DNA of 64,000 nt. It comes from Dactylonectria macrodidyma. Its lineage: Eukaryota > Ascomycota > Sordariomycetes > Hypocreales > Nectriaceae. A model generated the notes under the pieces. The model did not search any database. It was not told the DNA's origin and saw only the letters and a list, made by a program, of their open reading frames with translations. The translations under genes were made by a program, and so were the position numbers. The DNA lies in assembly GCA_020744425.1 (NCBI GenBank), contig JAGMUV010000014.1:744001-808000 (forward strand). The letters are read 5' to 3'. Positions 42,901-53,817 of the stretch are shown one piece after another. The stretch's first letter is position 1; every line of letters starts with the position of its first letter.

Positions 42901-44914
42901 CATGGAGGCACTCATAAAAGCAGGAGCACGTGTCCATTTCAATTACACAATTCGAGGGATAACAGGGAGGTATGGGGCTCAGGAACCAGCTATCAAGGCT
43001 ATCATGGGGCGACAGGCCTCAGCATTGAAGCTGTTGCTGGACGCAAAGGCTGATCCCAATCTTGACGCCGGGGAAGAGTCATTGCTCATCCTTGCTACTC
43101 AAAGCAAGTCGCAAGCGCTCCTAAGTCCACTTCTTCAGGCGGGTGTGGATGTCAAAGGGGCCCCCCTTGCATTAATAACCGCCGCTCACGACGGAAGCTT
43201 GGAGTTGGTTACTTCTTTACTCAACGCTGGCGCGGATGTAGACGAACTTGCCATTCACGGAACGAATATCTACGAAAAGCACATCTGCAACGCCTTGTAC
43301 ATTTCAAGCGAGATGGGTCATACTCGTATCGTCCAAGAGCTCCTACAGCGTGGTGCCAATGCTGCCCTAGACGTCGGGGATCGCGACGGTCTTTCGCTTA
43401 TCGTCGCAGCCCGCCGAGGTCACTTGGGCATTGTCAAAGCCCTGCTTCAATATGGATGCGATCCTACCCGTCGCAGCAGGGGTAGAAAGGCAAATTCATC
43501 CGTCGAGCAACGAAAGTTTGAGCCCTCACTAGATGACCAGGACTACCGCCTCAGCACTCCTCCGCCTGAGAGTCGAAATAATTCAACCATGCATCAAGGG
43601 AACTCACGAAAAGGATCTCCGGCCAGTCTCAACGCCATCGAGAGCGCCTGTGTCAGCCGGAAGGGTGTCCAAACCAGCCTCCAAATCCTCAAGGTCCTTC
43701 TCGAGGCCGTGGACGACCCTGAAGAACGGCAAACAACTTGTTTAAAAGCGCTGAAATATGTTTCTGAGGTCAATCACAGCCGTATTTTGGAAGTACTGTT
43801 GGACCACGTTCCTTTGAACTCCATTACGCTTCACCACTCTTGCCGATGTGGTTCAATCAGGGCCGTTCAGAAAGTCCTGGCGCAAGGTATCGACGTCAAT
43901 ACTGCCAGTCCAAATGGTCAGTTACCCCTGCAGGTTGCCGTCAACCATGGGCATTCAGAGTTGGTTCTATTTTTGGTGGCCAACGGAGCGAACTTGGGGA
44001 CTTCACAAGACGAGGGTTCTTTGCTGAGCATCTACTGTCTCTCAGCCGCCGTTATGGAGTCTTACGCATTTTCCACACAGGCAAAGCACAAGAGCATTGC
44101 TAAGTGTGAACTTGTGGTTCAAAAACTCCTGACACTCACACACGGCTCTCAAGTTGCGACCTCAGAGGAGCAAAGTCTCTTGGACAGATCTCTCATCTTT
44201 GCTTGTCTCATTGGGAGCACTAAAATTGCAAGCATCCTGCTCGATCTTGGCGCACAACTTGACAGCCGGGCGGATCTAACGCAGCATATCCCAGGCTATT
44301 ATCCATCACCACTACTTGCTGCTACTGAGTGGAACAATCCAAACACCCTAAGGTGTCTGTTCCGGTGGCAGTCGGATCCTAAGCATGTTGCTAAGATCGC
44401 TGGCTCATTAGACGAAGCATTGAAAGCTTGCCTCGAGAAGACAAGCCCGGTCCTACTGCAGACCTTTCTTGACTGTGCCAGTACTGTAGACGTTACCGAT
44501 CAGCACCTCAAGCTCGCCGTGAAGGGAGACTGGGAACGGGGTCCTGGGGAGTCAGACTTGGAAATACTTCTCCAACATCGTCCTAACCTAGTTCCATCGG
44601 AAGATACGATTGTCGCGTTGCTGGGGGCTGAAACATCAAACTACGCTGCGCAGCATTGCCTGTTCCGACTTTTGCTGGAACGAAGTGATTGCGGTGTCAC
44701 GAAAAGGATGCTCAGAGAGGTGGCTGATGCAAATGTCTGGAAAATCTTCCACGACTACAACCAAGGGCACCAAGCAACTCGCCACTTGGCCCGGGCCCCT
44801 GGCACAAACATAGAGAGACATGGGATTGGTTCCCACGACGATGGTTTGGATGATGAGTTTCAGGTCGCCCGAGAGCGGATAGGTGGCCAGTGGGAAGAAT
44901 CGGGCATCGCATGA
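36937..44914 (+). CDS. NLR-like STAND protein: TIR/SEFIR-like domain, NACHT, ankyrin repeats
   Basis: Probable intracellular receptor of the fungal NLR type. Exons 36937-37006, 37069-38887 and 38950-44914 join to 2617 residues (donors GTACGT and GTAAGT). Residues about 45-270 start with VFVVYAHDNE and a helix CVRLLIEWLGAIRS, then DKVVVCGSEVLKRYYE and IIPVTLNGD: the strand/helix order of a TIR/SEFIR-type domain. The NACHT follows: Walker A GVRGCGKSS near 415-423, YISLDAVDELWEEG (Walker B region) near 526-540, RVLITSRND near 560. A winged-helix-like part (GVFSWILYGKSPLTVDTLRC, LCHPSARDYM) links to a long ankyrin array from about residue 870 to 2500 (for example TPLYLACTFGQSSVVPQLIK, NALHAACEGSRADVADFLIK, LPLQVAVNHGHSELVLFLVA). 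Family members sense ligands through the repeats and signal through the N-terminus; ligand and output here are unknown. The TIR/SEFIR assignment is inference. Confidence 0.85.
42121..42180 (+). repeat. In-frame 12-bp microsatellite inside the NLR gene
   Basis: Three tandem copies of a CGCATGCACTCT-like unit encode the residues RMHSRMHSRMPS near residue 1690. This part lies between ankyrin blocks and is likely a surface loop. Unit length keeps the frame, so copy number could vary without breaking the gene. Confidence 0.75.
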
Positions 44915-45174
44915 CAGTAGCAGAGCTGAGAAGGGCAGGGATTGGGGCGTGAAGTGGTTTTGCATCCAAGGACGAAACCAATTAAAGAACCAGAATGATG
45001 TGCATTGTCTAGATTTATGATCTTTCTATCTTATTGACTGGTTTTATTGATCCTAGTCCTCTTTCTATCCCGAGCTGAATGGACCAATTGTTGAAAGTGG
45101 TCTCTAACAAATAAAGACAGAAACACTGGCACCTATTCCAAACCTCTATGTGAGACGGCCCCGACACAGCAAGT

Positions 45175-46861
45175 TTATTTTCCCTTTGAAACGTCTAGAA
45201 GCAGATAGTTAGCCTTCTACTTTTTAAATACGAGAGGAAGTGCGCGCTGGGAGCAGTGTGATGGCGACACATTGAGACTTACTGAATTGGAAATGGATGA
45301 TATCTCCATCTTGAACAACCTAGGAAAATCAAAAGTTAGCTTCTGCAGCACCAGGAGTAAATCCGAGTACCCACATAAGTCTTTCCTTCTTGTCGGTATT
45401 TGCCAGCGGCCTTGATTGGGCCCATGGACTTGCCGCCTTCACAAAGATCATGGAAGTCTTGGTACGCAACCACTTCGGCCTTGATAAATCCCTTCTCAAA
45501 ATCGCCGTGGATAGCTCCAGCAGCTTGCGGTGCTAGGCAACCTCTTGGGATAGTCCAGCATCTGATTTCCTTCTCACCAGCTGCATACAAGTCAGCGCAA
45601 AATTTGTCTAGAGGTGGCAGATTGTGGACAAACCAGTGAAGTAGTATTGCAAGCCAAGCTTAGTGAATCCCTCAGTGATGATTTTGTCCAATTTCGACTT
45701 GACCTTGCTCTCCTTGAGGAACTCGACTTGTGCAGCTGGGTCGTCCTTGAGCTTGTAAAGTTTCTCTTCAAACTCGATAGAGAAGGGAACAATGTCTCGG
45801 GGAGTACCTCCATGCTCGGTGACCCACTTGGCTATTTGCGGCAGATATTTACTCTTCTGTCTAAGGTAGTCCTTCATTGTCAAGTTGACAAGGTAGATGA
45901 CTGGCTTCGTGGTGATGAGCTGGATCTTCTCGTTGATGAGTGCAATCTCGGCCGGTGTCCAACTTCCGTCTCTGACTGGCTGATCTTTTTCCAACATCTG
46001 TTTCACGATTGTAAGCGCATTTCAATGGTTAGACCTATAAGATTGAAATGTTTAAGCTCACTGCTCGGATCTTTGTCGTTGTCTCGGTGAAGAGAGGTAG
46101 CATCTTGTATTTGCCGCCAGCCTTTTTGACGATCAGTTCCTCGGCGACGATTTGCTTCTGCAGAATATCTAAACGAGGATTAGCTGACGTCAAGCCAACT
46201 CAAAGGGCAAAACAAACCGAGATCTTTCTTGCAAAGCTCGCTTTGGATGGTATCTAGAAGATACACCGATTAATTTCGTTATTTCAGGAGACTTGGATGT
46301 ACTGACTCAAGTCCCGGACGGGGTCGATCGAGTCATCGACATGCAAAACCTCATCGTTATCGAAGGCTCTGTCAGAAATTTGGAGTTATTGTGAAAGCTC
46401 TGCAGTTTTGCGACGGGGGTCCTACCTGACAATGTGGAACATGCCGTCAACGGCCTGGATATGAGACAGGAAGGCGTTTCCAAGTCCCTCTCCTTGGGAA
46501 GCACCCTTAATCAGGCCGGCAATGTCGGTGACCTGCAGAAACGCGGGATACATGGACGGCGGCTTCCAAAGGTCACAGAGAAAGTCCTATAAGTTTTGCT
46601 TACTTCAGCCATGCATTCAAAACCCTGCTGTAAAGTCGTTTAACTTACGTATCGGGCGTCAGGAACAGCACATCTCGCCTCATTAGGCTCAATCGTACAG
46701 AAGGGGTAATTTTCTGCGGCGGCGCTCTGCTCGGTCAAGAGATTGAACAGACTCGACTTTCCCACATTAGGCAGTCCAACGCATCCCATCTTTAGGTTCT
46801 TGCGAACCCTGCCGAAAGCAACGACATTGTCCTTGACAGCTTCAACCTTCTTAGGCGGCAT
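45175..46861 (-). CDS. ola1: Obg-like ATPase Ola1/YchF
   Basis: Conserved cytosolic P-loop ATPase of the YchF subfamily (yeast Ola1), linked to ribosome and stress functions. Nine exons join to 401 residues, the family length: 46861-46649, 46586-46426, 46368-46307, 46253-46218, 46168-46062, 45997-45634, 45580-45375, 45319-45283, 45194-45175. Motifs: G1 GLPNVGKSS near residue 28; G3 region [12 protein letters not shown] with [13 protein letters not shown] (the DxxG switch); the divergent G4 position VNLTMKDYL, in which the NKxD of GTPases is replaced, as in this ATP-preferring subfamily; the alpha-helical insertion around LILQKQ/KKAGGKY; and a TGS domain at the end ([35 protein letters not shown]). 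The last coding exon is only 20 nt. Confidence 0.95.
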
Positions 46862-47497
46862 AGTGACTTTACTGACCAAACACGCAAATCAATGTTTATG
46901 TTTAATCGATAGCTTGATCTTGGAGGGGTAAAAGATGAAAGAATCCTTTCGCAAACTTTTTAGAAAGTGGTCTGACAATTGAATCAAGGCCCACTTAAGG
47001 ACATGGGTGCAGGGTCTAGATGGTGTATTTGCGCGTTGACTAAGCAGACTTTTTGCAGGCAAGCAGGCTCTTGTTTGGGTTACGATAAGGGCTATGGGTG
47101 GGCGGTGAGTGCGTGCACGACAGTTCAGACCGAAACTAGGCCTGGGTTGGTACTTTCAGTAAGAAGTCCGAAACACTGGTAACTCATTCAATAAATCACC
47201 ATGATCTAACCAACTCCATCATCAGTTCATTGCTTTGTCCCATGTATGGCTTGCATCGAAAAATAAATCAGATCCACCGTCTCGCTTTGTGATGCTAAAT
47301 AAAACTCAAAATGGTATCATATCCGACATCAACCCCTGAGGCCTCGAAATAACACCCGCTCTGAAATATACCCACTTTCTCATGGTTGCGCAAACGTCCT
47401 GTCGTATATCGATGTCTTATTCTAACAAAAAAATAAGGTGAAAACTGCACAAGAGCAAAACGATGTGAAGAACGCAACTCCACTTCCAATGGCACTT
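46862..47497. other. Spacer: ola1 promoter and nta1 3' region
   Basis: Between two minus-strand genes. Contains the ola1 5' region and the presumed 3' untranslated region of the amidase gene. Short frames only; no structure noted. Confidence 0.5.
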
Positions 47498-50400
47498 TCA
47501 GGCAGTCGCTGAGCCAATAGGTAGGTCGAGTGTGTGAACGGAGTCAGAGTTGACGCGCCGAGTGGGCGGTCTACTCTCATAACTGTCTAGTTGGCCGTGT
47601 GGCAGCGGTTCTATATCCGCGTCGTCGGTTTCAAGAGCCATTGCCATTGGTGTTGAGGGTTCAAAATAAAACGGGGAGATAGGCGAGCGACCAGATGACA
47701 TCGCCTTGAAGGTGCCGGGAGAACTGTGCTCACTTGCCTCCCTTGTTCTGTTTGACGATGAGACGCCAAGGTTTCCCAGAGCATGCCGCCCAGCGTGTTC
47801 GCCGATGTTCTGATTACTCCTGGTTTCTAGATGGCCTTGTCTCGTTTGTCTGGTAGCATGCTGAAAGTGATCGGTGCGGAGGACCGAGTTGTCCGTGTGG
47901 GAATGCCTGGTGGTGAATTGGTTCTGGGGACTAGCTGCGCCATTTGGTTGAGCTTGGTCTGAGGATGAAGGTCGGCCATGAACAGGGCAGCTCGGACTGA
48001 CGATGGCTTCGGCTCTCTCAAAGCCGACCGACTCTCCTGCTTGAGATTGTCGACCACGTGAATTGCGTGGTGTGAGTGGAGTTCTCCCAGTTTCAGACTG
48101 TCGACCTTGGGACTGCTGCCCACTGATTCGACTGTGCAATAGATCATTTCGAGTGGAATCCACAGACGAAGCTCGCTCGAAACTTGCCATAACTGAATGA
48201 GGCTTGCCACTGATAGAAGACACTTTCGGTCCGGGTGTTCGACCACGACTTGCTGGCCGAGAACCTGCCTGGGCCGTGTTGGTGACGGAATTAGGTGTGC
48301 CTGTTCGCTCATTGTCGCCCAAATTCGGGGTTCCACTCCCTCTCGTCGAGGAATTTCGGCGTTGGTGGTTCTTCGCCCGCGATAATGGCCGGTAGGGACT
48401 GCGTCCATCATTCTTAATGAAACCTGGGCTGGACGAGGCTTGATGGTCTTGTTGTAAGTCTACGTTATTGCCAGGGCGGCCTCGGCTACAATTCCTTGAC
48501 GTCGTAGAGGGCGTTGACCCATGTGTCGTTTCCCCACGCATCCTATTCAACGACTCCGCCCTCCGGGAAATATTTTCAAGATGTTGTGAGATTTCTCTGC
48601 TAGATTCACGATCACCAAGAGCTGAGCGAGATCTGCCCTCGGTCCCTGAGCAGCTAGCGTTTCTTGACTTTGTTGAGGGCGGCCGTGCAAATGGTCTCTC
48701 ATTCTCTTGGTTTGTTTGCATGGTTCCCTTTGATGGTTCAGGAGACTCGGAGTTTGTAGGATTGTTAGTCCCGGCTTGGACTGCTGAATCATTGGGGTTC
48801 GAGGATTTTGAGAGTATTTCTTGCAGGTCTTGATTGGCATCGTCAGTTGGGTGACTTTGGGCAATGCTCGTGCTAGGAGTGCCGGGCGTTCCAGTAATGG
48901 CCGGCCAAGGAAACGGCTCGGGGTGTCTCCACATTGGAGTCCCAGGATTCCATGTTGCAGTCCGATTCGGGGTTTGCAAGCGGCTATCACCTTGCCCCCA
49001 GTACCAAGTAGCGGATGCCGGGGTCTCATCATCGAAGGGAGTGCCTGAGTCGAAAGGATCCTGTTCAGTACCGAAGCCAGCATCTCCACCATGCTCTCCG
49101 TTTTCCCATGCGTAGGAGTTAGAAGGGTATCCACTGAGAGGTGTGGCCGTGTTGGGATAGGGCGTGCTCTCCTCGGGCGGCCTTGGATTGGAGCGAATTG
49201 TCTCCGTGGACATGGAGGATTTGAAGGACGTGAAGGATTGAACTGATCTTTCCGACATCAATGATGCGGCACTGATGGGGTGGTCTGGCGGGTATTGGTG
49301 AGGAAGTATCGGCGGTGACTCGGGAATGATCAACCGAGGGCGAATGGCCATGGGGGTTGGGCTGGGAGCCGACGGTGTGGGGATGTTGAGGCTATCCGTA
49401 CCGGGCGTACGGGCTGAGTTGCTACTCACCAGGTCCGGCTCCTGAGGAATGGTTATTGCGGGTGGGTGGTGTCGCCTGAAAGAGTCTTTGGCAAATTCCT
49501 TTCGGAGCAGTTTTGGTATCGGGAGCGGCGGAGTAGTTGAACGGAGTAGTCTTTGCTTGAAACTAGTGTCGGTTGAAGGTCGCTCATCTTGGTAGCCAGA
49601 GGTCACCGTTTCGGGACCTTTTAGCTTACCATACTTGGACTCGTCGGGGCCTTGATTCTTGTCATTGGCGTTTTCATAGTCGCCTTCCTTCTGCAGCACT
49701 GCTTGGGCTTCCATGCCGGGCCCTTCTGCATCCGGGCGGTATACCAGCCTTGCATACGGGGGGTCATTAGTGTCCACGACCAACAAATTCTTTTGCCCAC
49801 GTCCCAGCAGGCCATAGACCTTTACTTCGCCGTCATGGATGCCAACAACTGCGCTCGTTCCCGCGTATAAGGCGTCGCCCTCGTTGCCTGAACGATTGCA
49901 GAACACCACAATAATCTCCTCGTTATTGTCTGAGCGGATGAGAGGCTCCAAGCGGGTAATCCAGTAGGTCAAGGTTTCCATATCGGGTTCGTTCGGCATG
50001 CGAGAATAGTCTCGGGGGTCCTCCCTCGTCATCCAGGCCATGGACACGATCACAAGGTTAGATTCCACCTCCAAAACGTGGGAGGCGAATTCGAAAGCAT
50101 GCCATGGCGCCTCAAATTTGTAAGGGCTATTTCCATATAAGCAAACGAGTTGGAACAGGGAGTATTATGTTTGAGTGACCTACTTGATATCCATACCTAC
50201 GATGACCGGTCAGCAAGTTGTTCTCGAAAAAAGGACTAGTCACGCGCTTACAGATGCCGATCGATACGCTTCCAAGGCCAGGGATGACGCCGTCATAGAA
50301 GCCGCGACCTCCCTCCAGTGCCCATGTCTCATCGGTATAGTACAAGAAGTTTTTGCGGTAGTTCGCTATTGTCTCTCCGTCCTCGTTGACCACGATGGCG

Positions 50401-50843
50401 GAGTTGTAATACTCAGGGCCGGTGGGCCAATTCGGGGAAGGGTCAACCTTCTCGGGGTAGCCGACCGTAACGGCGCAGTTGTACTTGAGGGCGATCGTCC
50501 GCGCCCAGAGAGACGTGATGCCAGAGCCGGAAGGTTCAAGGAAGGGGGCAATATCCTGCAGAGATTTGAAGTCATAGCCTTGCCGATGTCAGCGTCAAGA
50601 TCCAAGACTGGTTGAGTGCCGCGACGCAGCGTTTCCCTTCTCGCGAAGAAGCTGGCAGCCGCCATTATTCTTCCGAGTCCACATCCTTCACTTGGGAAGA
50701 GTCCTACCGGTGAAGGCCAGCTCGGGCAGAACCAGGAGGTCAATATCTTCGGGGTTCGCCTTCGACAAGACGGAATCTGCGCGATTCAGGTTGTTGTCGA
50801 CGTCTCCCACCTGGGGGGCGAATTGCAAACAAGCGATCCTCAT
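47498..50843 (-). CDS. nta1: Protein N-terminal amidase (Nta1-like) with long disordered tail
   Basis: Nitrilase-superfamily enzyme that converts N-terminal Asn/Gln of proteins to Asp/Glu in the Arg/N-degron pathway (known for yeast Nta1). Exons 50843-50708, 50578-50252, 50196-50184 (13 nt) and 50126-47498 join to 1034 residues. The catalytic triad is visible: Glu in LLVLPELAFTG (near 42), Lys in NYRKNFLYYTDE (near 122) and Cys in SIGICMDINPYKFEAPWHAF (residue 155). Further Nta1-type sequence includes IVSMAWM and NRSGNEGDALYAGTSAVVGI. The enzyme domain ends near residue 330; the next 700 residues are Ser/Pro/Thr/Arg-rich, apparently disordered, and much longer than in yeast Nta1 (about 457 residues). 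The ATG lies directly at MRIACLQFAPQVGDVDNN. Confidence 0.92.
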
Positions 50844-53124
50844 CTTGGGCCAAGATTTAGTTAAACCACGCAGGCGACCACGGCTCGACCTTCTCGCACA
50901 CACGCAAGTGTCGCACCGACGTGGGCTCTCAGCGACCGAAGGCTGAGCGCCCAGAAGAAAGGAACAACGACAAACGAAAACGAAACGAAGACCCAAACGC
51001 AAAGATCAAATTGATAATCGAAGAGCAAAGACGTCGAGTATGGAGTCTTCATACCGCCAGAACGGAAACCCCCGGTTTTGGGATAGACTTTGGGGGCCGA
51101 CCGAAAACCTGGAGCGAGGCGGAGCGGAGGCACGGGGGCTGGGGCGCCATGACATGCAAGTGGTGATGCAAGAGCGGGTTAGCACTGATTCCTGGGCTTC
51201 CATTTTGAGACTTCAAACGCAGGTGACTTATTGGCTCCCAGCGCATTAGTTCAGTTGAAGGGTGTCGTTACCACACCCTTCCGTTTGGTAAGCTGGCGCC
51301 ATCAACAGGTCAGCAGCCACGAGGGAATATAAGGAGCCAACCAGAAGACGGCTTTAAGCGCCAAGCCGAGTAGGATCCAGATACCCTGGTCGATTTTCAT
51401 GACCGCGTCCATCCCCCTGGCTGCTGGACGGTATAACGTCAAAGGACAGCATAAGACTGAAGCACGCACCGTAAGTAAATGTGTTTGGGTTGCCAATGAC
51501 CCAAGGACAAATGAGAAGTCCCATCGGGCTGTAAGGTTGATTAGTGGTGCCAGGCGATCATGCCTGAGTGATCCACCATACCAATCAGTTCCTGCTTCAC
51601 AAACCACTGTACAGCGCCTCCAACACACTAAAATGCGTCCAGTGCCTTAGTGTATCTAGATGGCGGTAGATGTGATAGAGGACCGCACCACACATATTCC
51701 CGCTCCCCCTCCACAGCTCCACACCGCAACTCGCGACATGGGGTAAATTGGGGACGTTTTGTTCCGGCTCCTCTGCCATCCCCGTCACTTTGCGCACCTC
51801 CCTTTGCCAGACGTGTTGGTTCGGACACTGTCCCAGACAGTCGGTACTCAATGATACAGAAGCAAAAAAGAATCCGTGGAGTCGACCCAAACACTCGGTA
51901 CTGCCTAGACTATTTTGTCCCTAGGCGGGAAAAGGTTATCGGAATTCTTCTATTTCGGAGACATTTCTTTGTCGCGACACAGAACTCACTGTGGCTGTGG
52001 CCGGGGTAAGTGGTCCGATCATACGAGGAGTGGCCTGGCGTCACATCAAGCTGACAATGAGACAACTGGCTAACCGCCACAGCAACACCAACACCAACAG
52101 GCGCAAAAACCCACAGGATCGTCCCTACAGTAGTAGACGCTCTCTATTGGGCACCGTTACCGCAACCTAGCAGCATACTATCCTATCATTCGCCCGCCCA
52201 AGTGTGACGGTAACGCTCTACTGTTGTTTAAACCCGCTCCTCAATCGGGTCGAGTTGATTCAGGGCCGATCAAGCCCTAGCGCAGCCATGCTAGCGCGTC
52301 ACATGGGATTGTTGATGTGGACTTTGGGTTAAGCCCTGTTCATGGAGAGGCCAAACCCCTTCAAGGACGATGGAGTTTCATGTCCAATATGTACCTATAG
52401 ATGCACAGGGCTTTGTTAATGGGTATGTGGTTTTGACTGTGCTTGCATGCAGCGCTAGAGATCCTAGCACTCCACACTGGCCTCGTCGGCAAGCGACCTA
52501 CCCTACACCTCATAACAAACATAACCAAACGTAGCCAAACATCCTCAACTCCTTGCAACCCTTCAGGGGACACGCTTCTGCGCGACTCGGTCTTTTCACA
52601 TCAGCACCACCAATATTCGTGCTACTCTCAAATCAAGTTTAAGGCTGTCGGAGAGATGGAAAGTTCCCCAACGCCTAGTGGATATTCGCAGTCACCCAAG
52701 CCAGGAGATTTCTAGGAAAAGTCCTTTTGTGCAGCGCCGAAATAGATCTCGGCAGATGAACTCAACAAAGGCCTGCCACATCCATCTAGGAAACCAGTGG
52801 TGAGGTGTGATCCACGCACTGAGGGTTTGATTAGATTTTAGTTTTGACGAGTAAAGTGAGATAGTACGTAGATAGCGCATACTGTGCTTGGCTTGATGCG
52901 ATTATTGCGAGTTCTCGATTCAACAGATCCGATATATGGGCGGTGGCAATCATCCCATTTGAAGCTCTTTATTTTCGAGGCGAATCTCGAAGTGAAATTC
53001 AGATATTGGCTATTTAATTTCCATGTCTTGGTTATATGTACCAACAATTCTTGGACTAGATAAATATGTACAATGCTAAGACTCGACACACTCATCGCAT
53101 GCTTGCGACCACACAGCTTTTCCT
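50844..53124. other. 2.3-kb spacer, no gene supported
   Basis: Contains the nta1 promoter and the 3' side of the secreted-protein gene. Frames up to about 119 codons (51650-52009 plus) overlap frames on the other strand and carry no motifs. ACC/AAC-rich short repeats occur near 52080-52105. No RNA gene or element was recognised. Confidence 0.5.
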
Positions 53125-53817
53125 TTAGGACATGGAAGGGACAACAATCTCGCTGATGGTCCAGACTTTGCCGCCCTGGCTGCTGGTCAATCCGGAGTAG
53201 GTAGCGCCCTGAGAGGTGGCAATGGTGTTTCCGAAGTTGGTGTCGGCGCCGGAGAGGGTAATGACGGTGTTGATGTATCGCTGCTTGGCAATGGTGGGCG
53301 TGCAGCCGTCGTTGCACTCAGTGCCGGTGCCGTACCCCCTCATGTAAGGGCCGGACTTGTACTCGAAGGAGCTCAGCGAGGCGCCCGTGTCGGCGTCGGT
53401 GACAACTTGGCGCCAGGTGTCGTTGTCCGAGAGGAGTTCGTAGACGATCTTGACCTTTTGGCTGCCAGACACGGGGGAAGCATTGCCGTCGAGCTGGCCA
53501 AAGGAGCCGAAGAGCGAGGCGCGGACGCACCACTGGCCAGTCGTGGCGCCGCACCAAGAGTTGTCAGGCCAGGACTCGAGCGTGGTCTGGACGAGATCGC
53601 CGGTGCCGTTGGACATACCGGGCCACAGGAAGAGCACGCCGTTTTGGGTTGAAGGCGCGGTGCCGGGAATGATGGTGGTGACAGCCTTGATGATGGTCGA
53701 AGTCGTGGGACCGAGCGAGACGGCGCCACCCCAGCTATCGCGCTTGAGCTGGGGGAAGGCCTCGGTGCTGCCAACTAGGGCAGCCGCGACGGTAGCGAGA
53801 GCTCCAAGAGAGAACAT
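53125..53817 (-). CDS. Secreted protein of unknown function
   Basis: Single-exon 230-residue protein with a clear signal peptide (MFSLGALATVAAALVGSTEA; cleavage probably near residue 20, followed by a Lys-Arg). The mature part is Gly/Thr/Ser-rich, mainly beta-type in pattern, with VLFLWPGMSNGTGDLVQTTL, WPDNSWCGATTGQWCVRASL, KIVYELLSDNDTWRQVVTDA and YGTGTECNDGCTPTIAKQRY; the four cysteines may form two disulfides. N-glycosylation sequons (NGT, NDT) are present. I recall similar secreted hypotheticals in plant-associated ascomycetes, with a lectin- or glucanase-like pattern, but no catalytic motif is recognised. Possibly cell-wall related or an effector; this is inference. Confidence 0.75.
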   Translation of the reverse strand: MFSLGALATVAAALVGSTEAFPQLKRDSWGGAVSLGPTTSTIIKAVTTIIPGTAPSTQNGVLFLWPGMSNGTGDLVQTTLESWPDNSWCGATTGQWCVRASLFGSFGQLDGNASPVSGSQKVKIVYELLSDNDTWRQVVTDADTGASLSSFEYKSGPYMRGYGTGTECNDGCTPTIAKQRYINTVITLSGADTNFGNTIATSQGATYSGLTSSQGGKVWTISEIVVPSMS

